10,685 nt of DNA, from the NCBI GenBank assembly GCA_030629925.1, contig DAOVOB010000020.1:1-10685 (forward strand), given 5' to 3'. The DNA is from Fidelibacterota bacterium (GTDB taxonomy: Bacteria > Fidelibacterota > Fidelibacteria > Fidelibacterales > Fidelibacteraceae). The notes beneath the pieces are model-generated. The model was given only the letters and a program-made list of their open reading frames with translations, did not search any database and was not told the origin of the DNA. Made by a program: the position numbers and the translations under genes. Shown piece by piece: positions 6,401 through 10,685 of the stretch (the stretch's first letter is position 1; each line of letters starts with the position of its first letter).

Positions 6401-9170
6401 AATCGTGTGGCGAGCGATAGAGATATTTTCCGGGCTCATCATAAGACACTTTCTCTTTCCAGGGAAACCTGCCTAAGGTTGGACTTGTCGTGGCAGCCAA
6501 GATTTTCTCTTTAGCGATAATTTCTATCTCATCATTCCAGGAATCAATTTCCTTTACCTCCATCAATCCCAATGATCCTAAAGCATATTTATCCCACCAG
6601 GTATTTGCTGTAGCTTTATCGCCTTCGCCCAGCAGAAGGACTTTATGAATTGCGCGAGTTAAAGCGACATAAAATTTACGCTTGTCCTCAGCTTCTTCTT
6701 CCAGTTTGGTGATCTCTTTTAAACGTAGAAGCAAGCCCGGTTTTTCATCATCAGATAATGACAATGAGATTTCAGGATGATTGTCATATCGACCATAGCG
6801 AAATTTATTTTTATCACTGCTTCCCTTTTGATTCATCTCGGGAATGATCACAATGGGATATTCAAGTCCCTTGGCCTTGTGCACGGTTAAAATATGGACT
6901 TTTGCCGTTGCGGGATAATCTGCCTGCGCTTCCTGCGCTTCGGTTTTAATTTGATAATGCAGAAATTCCCGGATCTCGCGCAAGGTAGCACCATTGCGTT
7001 GTTGCCCGCGAATAATATTCAAGGCCTTGTCAAAATTTGCCAATTGCTGTTCGGCCATCAGTTCGGAGACATAGCCAAGTTCACGATCATTCTCATCAAT
7101 AATGGAGGCGATCAATTCATCAATAGACTGGGTTTTGCTTGCCTCTTTCCAGAATAGAATATCGCGATAGGCATTCTGTAATTCGGGAACAGCACTCATG
7201 GCATCGAAGGTCGATTTATTCTCGCGCTTGCTGAGCAAGTGTATAATTGGATCCGGAAGTGCAAAAAAGGGCGAGCGCAGAAGCCCGATCAGCGCATGAT
7301 CATCGCGTGGGTTATCCAACACGGAAATAAAATGAAAAATATCCATCAGGGCCGGCGATGAATAAAAATTCTTGCCACCCAGAATAGACACGGGAATACC
7401 CAATTTATTGAAAGCCTGTAAATAGTCGGATAACTTGGTATAACGCCTAAGTAAAATAGCGATCAGCGGTTTATCAGTACCGGGATCAATATCGGTATTT
7501 TCATGTTCTGCCAGCAAGCGCTTAACCTGCCAGGCCGCATGATAAGCGGGCATGTAATCCTCTTCATCTTTTTCCGTTTCGCACCATATGCGCTCTATGG
7601 CGAGCGAAATACCCGCTTTATTTATAGGAGAATTTGTTTCCTTAAAATCAGCTTCATAGGCTTCTTTTTCTTCTCCAGGCTTTTTCATGATCATACTCAT
7701 GAGAGCATTAATTCCATCACGAATAAAATCCTCTGAAGATCGGTAATTATCATTAAAATCGACAGGATCTCCACCGGTAGATTTCACCAATTCCTCGGCA
7801 GTATTCATTACCGTGACATCGGCATTGTTGAAGCGATAGATAGATTGCTTGCGATCACCCACTATAAATAATTTGATATCTTTTCCCGCATCCAGGATCA
7901 TCTTGATGATTTGCCAGCGTAGCGGATTGGTATCCTGAAATTCGTCCAGCATGATGTGGCGGTAGCGCTGACCCAATATGTTTCGCACATTTTCATGCTC
8001 GCTCAACAATTTATGCGTAAGAATAATAATATCCGAGAAATCCAGCAGGTCGCGGTCCATGCGAATATTAAGATAATATTCGTTGAATTCCTTGAATTGA
8101 GCGATCAATATTTTAAGCAAGGGAATGATCTTTTTATCTAAAGGGCTTGGCGTCAAAGAAATATCCATTTCTTCGATCGTATCTTGTAATAACTGGAACC
8201 ACCCCATGGCTTGCTCTTTTTTATCGCTCCAATTTCCAACGGCACCTTTTTTTTGTTTTAAGTAAGTCCCCTTTTTAGTGACAAAAATACCCTTGCGAAC
8301 GATATCGCTGATAAAGGCAGCGCGGAATTCCAAAGGATCACGCCGATCAAGAGCTATTAATTCGAAATGCATGTCTTTCAATCCGATAAAAAGAGCATCT
8401 TTTTCATTATGGCATAGAGATTGAGCATTTTTCCATAAGGCTTCAAAGGTCGCAATCAGATTTTCAATATCAGCATCCGGTGTATAGCGTAATAGCCACT
8501 CCCGCCAGATTTCATCATCACTCTTGTTCTCAAACTCATTTATATATTCATCAAGAATTTCTCTGGAAAAATACATGCTCTTCATCATCTCTTTGATCTG
8601 ATAAAAAGAGAATTCTTCAACTAGGGCATTAAAACTCAGAGCATCCTCACTAAGTTTTTTACTTATCCATGCATCCAAATTTTCATTCAAAAGGCGTTTA
8701 GTGTCGTGTTCATCTTGAGATAAAAATTGAGGATCAAGTCCCAGTTTGTAAGCATATTCCCTGAGTATCCCGGCGCAAAAAGAATCGATGGTTGAAATGG
8801 CATTCTGCGAAAAGCGTTCTTTGAGATGCTTTTTGTAATTATTAAGTCCTTCGTTTCCTTCTTTCCTCAATGTTGCGCCAAAATCAATGTTCTGATCTTT
8901 CATTGCATCGATCTCTTTTCCCGACAAAAGCACACTCATATCTTTGTAGATACGCTCTTTCATTTCGGCGGCGGCCTTCTTGGTAAAGGTAATGACCAGG
9001 ATTTTTTTAGGATCAATTTCCTCTATCTTGCACCCTTTCTCGGCATCCTGCGCAAAGCGATCCAAAATGGCGGCATAGCGCTTTGTAAGAGCAAATGTCT
9101 TTCCTGCTCCGGCACATGCTTGAATAAAGACAGATCGGTCGCAATTTAAAGCACGTTTAAGATGATCCAA
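3402..9170 (-). CDS. addAB: Single-chain AddA-AddB helicase-nuclease fusion
   Basis: This 1922-residue protein should bind double-strand DNA ends and unwind and resect them to load recombinase. The AddA half (about 1-1095) has all superfamily I motifs: Walker A ACAGAGKT (18-25, Lys24), TFTKKAAAEM (61-70), STIDSFC (126-132), LDEFQDT (408-414), VGDRKQSIYRF (437-447), NYRSSEDF (475-482), TVHKAKGLEY (762-771) and YVALTRA (834-840). A RecB-type nuclease follows: His949, Asp1033 in GTLDLLY, DYKTD (1046-1050), and Q1062/Y1066. The AddB half (about 1110-1922) has a helicase-like region without a Walker A, then GLLDSLGARADKLYVLGMVEG (1501-1521, AddB/RecC-like). A second nuclease follows: His1683, GRID (1785-1788), DFKTG (1803-1807), Q1821/Y1825. 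Cys1651 plus C-x2-C-x5-C (1903, 1906, 1912) would hold a 4Fe-4S cluster. B. subtilis AddA and AddB are separate, near 1230 and 1170 residues, so the AddB half is short. The start is a TTG with GGAG five bases upstream; a TAA at 9197-9195 limits extension. Confidence 0.92.
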   Translation of the reverse strand: MDHLKRALNCDRSVFIQACAGAGKTFALTKRYAAILDRFAQDAEKGCKIEEIDPKKILVITFTKKAAAEMKERIYKDMSVLLSGKEIDAMKDQNIDFGATLRKEGNEGLNNYKKHLKERFSQNAISTIDSFCAGILREYAYKLGLDPQFLSQDEHDTKRLLNENLDAWISKKLSEDALSFNALVEEFSFYQIKEMMKSMYFSREILDEYINEFENKSDDEIWREWLLRYTPDADIENLIATFEALWKNAQSLCHNEKDALFIGLKDMHFELIALDRRDPLEFRAAFISDIVRKGIFVTKKGTYLKQKKGAVGNWSDKKEQAMGWFQLLQDTIEEMDISLTPSPLDKKIIPLLKILIAQFKEFNEYYLNIRMDRDLLDFSDIIILTHKLLSEHENVRNILGQRYRHIMLDEFQDTNPLRWQIIKMILDAGKDIKLFIVGDRKQSIYRFNNADVTVMNTAEELVKSTGGDPVDFNDNYRSSEDFIRDGINALMSMIMKKPGEEKEAYEADFKETNSPINKAGISLAIERIWCETEKDEEDYMPAYHAAWQVKRLLAEHENTDIDPGTDKPLIAILLRRYTKLSDYLQAFNKLGIPVSILGGKNFYSSPALMDIFHFISVLDNPRDDHALIGLLRSPFFALPDPIIHLLSKRENKSTFDAMSAVPELQNAYRDILFWKEASKTQSIDELIASIIDENDRELGYVSELMAEQQLANFDKALNIIRGQQRNGATLREIREFLHYQIKTEAQEAQADYPATAKVHILTVHKAKGLEYPIVIIPEMNQKGSSDKNKFRYGRYDNHPEISLSLSDDEKPGLLLRLKEITKLEEEAEDKRKFYVALTRAIHKVLLLGEGDKATANTWWDKYALGSLGLMEVKEIDSWNDEIEIIAKEKILAATTSPTLGRFPWKEKVSYDEPGKYLYRSPHDLMGKQQTFDFDESKSGLGTVPGMLFHFCMEQVWLNTNTYSKQINDHILQAYPTVDRGELLAKVKPWLANVNKHKFAAILHDANIEKYPELKVKAWLGNERDVVQVNGTLDLLYKAGDHWTILDYKTDATKRLLSVYRKQLQSYQWMLKQVYGINAKAKIYFVALDEVVEVEWQDTYFDELPLGISVKAQLPPGDMDLGKLIQEIKDGEQLILCASGQHEEQVYLALAKQGLMRPDIKVSTLSKFLHEDAETGISQDSLRLMIKHRNPDMKDGTADYLAKALREEELRKGRVKNEFRQFYQDIFLSADYRPADLPYSHVNVRGQKIILLDVYIQTEMEKEYIEKLRTENDLIELSLLPNNKSQTHILIEAFSPREEVLAVSQHIKENCSPNDQLMIAVASMEKYAPHLQRQLSQMGLKARFIGPRSLYELPCIALLMNYLELCRKPVPEWKDLSPILMHPLMKPGYEMFCYDQQVRQRPMEEKALPPEALQFCKDKLARNSSELLKKTQNFIKNIKADASTDMCKACDKFIEVLEKVILDLMHLNSKTNINAIVREMNTRIKKEGIPRRDQFNGIPVMGLLDSLGARADKLYVLGMVEGDIPRQENENPFFSRNRDYSLELNHHFMQEWKKLGESVIFCSSTHAEDGSEQSRSSFLEELDLNIISAVAVGRRQKLLSYANHNISGHNSPMITRHKEILEGKREIFSGDIAEKQNSFNISVTSVDTLLACPMKFYYDKILKCSPMDQEEALFWGSKKGNVVHKTYEYFIEGRGYDLEVEPAIVLMQDCFNRALEYEKIDVNDPQQMDHFRNYVKNLYLGSDKNCLVKNLNLIAKDFGEYKYIESEKSFDDLELRYEDIHIVLKGRIDKIMINEEEKKLIASDFKTGTITPSMLSKMMLSQLYLYLKKCVEIYPDYEQEAMYETLKDPKKDTKLLRYQHKDGEFRQGRQSFIINEFEKHLRDLFSQIADGKYYITEKSFKDACKYCSFEGLCRKSTRLKVDS

Positions 9171-9175
9171 GGGAA

Positions 9176-9179
9176 CTCC
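9176..9179 (-). promoter_or_regulatory. Ribosome binding site that fixes the TTG start of addAB
   Basis: GGAG on the minus strand is followed by TTCCC and then the TTG at 9170-9168. The nearest upstream ATG (9181) is out of frame and would give only 11 codons ending within the addAB coding region. The in-frame codons between the upstream stop and this TTG include no ATG or GTG, so TTG is the first possible start. Confidence 0.6.
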
Positions 9180-9219
9180 ATATAATGTTTTTAGTTACAT
9201 TCTCGGAAAATTACGAAAT

Positions 9220-9238
9220 ATATATCATATTGATAAAT
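9220..9238. promoter_or_regulatory. Palindrome in the divergent addAB-hflK spacer
   Basis: TATCA (9223-9227) and TGATA (9231-9235) form an exact inverted repeat around TAT, with AT/AT pairing outside one mismatch on each side. It lies midway in the 111-base spacer that must hold the promoters of both divergent transcripts. It could be an operator, but the surrounding DNA is so AT-rich that chance is a serious alternative. I could not place a convincing promoter for either gene. Confidence 0.25.
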
Positions 9239-9281
9239 ATTTTTTTACATTCTTGCGAACAACTCAAAATGGAGGAACAGT

Positions 9282-10235
9282 ATGGTTAACGCAGAAGAAG
9301 TCAAAAGAAACGTTACACTCAATGCCAAAAAATATATTAATATCGGCATAATTCTACTCGTGGTTATTGTTATCCTGAGTGGATTTTATGTGGTTCAGGC
9401 AGAGAATGTAGGCGTTATCTTGCGATTTGGTAAATATACAAAGACCACCGAGCCCGGTCTTCACATTAAGATCCCGGTGATTGACAAGGTTTATCAGGTT
9501 GCAGTTGAACGTCAGCTAAAAGAAGAATTCGGTTTTCGCACATTGAAAGCCGGAGTTACTTCACAATACTCGCGCGGCAATTTCAGTAGCGAATCGGTTA
9601 TGTTGACCGGCGATTTAAATGTTGTGGTGGTTGAATGGATCATCCAATACCGAGTTGAGGATCCTTATAAATACCTCTTTCGGGTAAGAAATTCCAGACA
9701 AACTCTACGTGATATGAGTGAAGCCAGTATGCGAAAAGTGGTCGGTGACCGCACCTTTAATGAAGTGCTAACGGTCGGTCGTCAGGAGATCTCACAGACG
9801 GTTGAGGCCAATTTGCAAGTCTTGTGTGAACAATACGAGACGGGTATTCGCATTAAGCAGGTCGTCCTGCAGAACGTTAACCCGCCCGATGCTGTGAAAG
9901 CATCGTTCAATGAGGTCAACCAGGCTCAGCAAGATAAAGAAAAACTTATCAACCAGGCACGCTCCGAATACAACAAGATCATTCCTAAAGCCAAAGGTGA
10001 AGCATTGCAAACCATCCAAAAGGCCCAAGGATATGCATCCGAACGTGTCAATGGTTCCAAGGGTGATGTCGCCAGATTTGTCGCGGTGTTAAAAGAATAC
10101 GAAAAAGCACCCGAGATCACACGGCAACGAATTTATCTTGAGACCATGGGCAAGGTTCTGCCTGTCATGAAGAAAAAATTCATCATTGACGAAACCGGCA
10201 GCGGCGTTTTACCGCTCCTCAACCTGGATAATTAA
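9282..10235 (+). CDS. hflK: HflK, SPFH-domain modulator of the FtsH protease
   Basis: HflK forms, with HflC, a membrane-bound cage that surrounds FtsH and limits its access to membrane substrates. The 317-residue product has a short N-terminal segment, a membrane helix at about 20-38 and then the SPFH (band 7) domain: ENVGVILRFGKY, EPGLHIKIP (57-65), and VMLTGDLNVVVVEWIIQYRV. The C-terminal half is a helical stalk (about 215-285) with the family's YNKIIPKAKGEA and YASERVNGSKGDVARF stretches, then APEITRQRIYLETMGKVLP. At 317 residues it is shorter than the 419 of E. coli HflK and lacks that protein's glycine-rich N-terminal extension. GGAGGA at 9271-9276, five bases before the ATG, is a strong ribosome binding site. 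hflC follows after 10 bases, so the two form an operon. No ftsH gene is in view. Confidence 0.95.
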   Translation: MVNAEEVKRNVTLNAKKYINIGIILLVVIVILSGFYVVQAENVGVILRFGKYTKTTEPGLHIKIPVIDKVYQVAVERQLKEEFGFRTLKAGVTSQYSRGNFSSESVMLTGDLNVVVVEWIIQYRVEDPYKYLFRVRNSRQTLRDMSEASMRKVVGDRTFNEVLTVGRQEISQTVEANLQVLCEQYETGIRIKQVVLQNVNPPDAVKASFNEVNQAQQDKEKLINQARSEYNKIIPKAKGEALQTIQKAQGYASERVNGSKGDVARFVAVLKEYEKAPEITRQRIYLETMGKVLPVMKKKFIIDETGSGVLPLLNLDN

Positions 10236-10245
10236 GGAGGCCATT

Positions 10246-10685
10246 ATGAAAAGAACAAGTATTATTGTCATTGCTGTTGTGGCCGTCGTTATGCTCATCA
10301 TTGCAGCTTCAGGCTTATTCATTGCAGATGAGACCCAACAGGTCGTCATTACCCGTTTAGGTAAACCGGTACGTACAATTATGAATCCCGGTTTGCATTT
10401 CAAAATTCCTTTTCTGGAAACCACTCATGTTTTTGATAAACGATTTCTGGAATGGCGTGGAGCATCAAATCAGGTCACCACAAAAGATAAACGTTATATC
10501 TGGGTCGATACTTATGCCCGGTGGCACATTGTAGATCCATTATTGTACTACAAACGTCTTCGCGACGAACGCGGCGCCATGTCACGTATCGATGATATCA
10601 TCGACGGTGAAACCCGAACCGCTTTTGCAAAGCATGACTTGATCGAACTTGTCCGCACATCAAATCGCGAACCACTTGCGGATCC
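10246..10685 (+). CDS. hflC: HflC, SPFH-domain partner of HflK (3' end outside window)
   Basis: Only the first 146 codons are present. There is an N-terminal membrane helix at about 5-27, then the SPFH domain with ETQQVVITRLGKPVRTI, NPGLHFKIPFLE, VTTKDKRYIWVDTYARWHI and DPLLYYKRLRDE, all characteristic of HflC as opposed to HflK. The partner role is to alternate with HflK in the cage around FtsH. AAGGAGG (10234-10240), overlapping the last two bases of the hflK stop, lies five bases before the ATG, which fits coupled translation of the pair. The C-terminal helical region is not visible. Confidence 0.95.
   Translation, partial: MKRTSIIVIAVVAVVMLIIAASGLFIADETQQVVITRLGKPVRTIMNPGLHFKIPFLETTHVFDKRFLEWRGASNQVTTKDKRYIWVDTYARWHIVDPLLYYKRLRDERGAMSRIDDIIDGETRTAFAKHDLIELVRTSNREPLAD

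Noticed and set aside
8826..9149. Plus-strand open frame of 107 codons, and several shorter ones, opposite the addAB gene
   Set aside because: They are antisense to strongly conserved helicase motifs (for example the Walker A and motif Ia region), so they are shadows of the real coding sequence.
10680..10685. Window ends exactly on a GGATCC (BamHI) site
   Set aside because: This may reflect a cloned insert end or chance. It explains why hflC is cut but has no biological meaning.

Overview
The window is a moderately AT-rich bacterial chromosome segment, most likely from the Fibrobacteres-Chlorobi-Bacteroidetes (FCB) superphylum or a related candidate phylum of the Cloacimonadota/Marinimicrobia kind. 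The main clue is the secretion tail on the gene at 412-2742, which has the YPNPFNP opening, the I-x-D-x-x-G-K core and the SGVYF ending of type IX (Por) sorting domains. Intergenic repeats of a style common in that group agree. The assignment to a phylum is an inference from these traits only.

Layout. (1) 1-294, plus strand: the end of an unrecognised membrane protein. (2) 412-2742, plus: an exported serine hydrolase (beta-lactamase/PBP fold) fused to an FN3-like domain, a glutamine-amidotransferase-like domain and a sorting tail. (3) 2748-2951: a 204-bp element bounded by inverted arrays of a 7-bp unit (CAATTGA), holding what looks like the C-terminal stub of a four-helix-bundle (23S rRNA intervening-sequence, S23) protein gene. 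(4) 2931-3257, minus: a small two-helix membrane protein whose last codons lie inside the element. (5) 3258-3401: a palindromic intergenic repeat and a second heptad array. (6) 3402-9170, minus: a 1922-codon gene that fuses AddA (UvrD-like helicase plus RecB-type nuclease) to an AddB-like half (inactive helicase-like region plus iron-sulfur nuclease) in one chain. (7) 9282-10235 and 10246-10685, plus: hflK and the start of hflC, divergent from the addAB gene.

How the genes relate. The giant gene would give the cell a complete double-strand-break resection enzyme from one polypeptide: one motor, two nuclease sites and an Fe-S clamp. hflK and hflC form an ordinary operon for the membrane complex that surrounds the FtsH protease. 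The secreted hydrolase probably acts on cell-wall or other ester/amide substrates outside the cytoplasm. Nothing ties these three units into one pathway.

The most notable points are the single-chain AddAB and the 7-bp repeat arrays. The arrays supply the stop codons and last residues of two neighbouring genes. Read one way they always give a TGA within 21 bases; read the other way they are open in all three frames.
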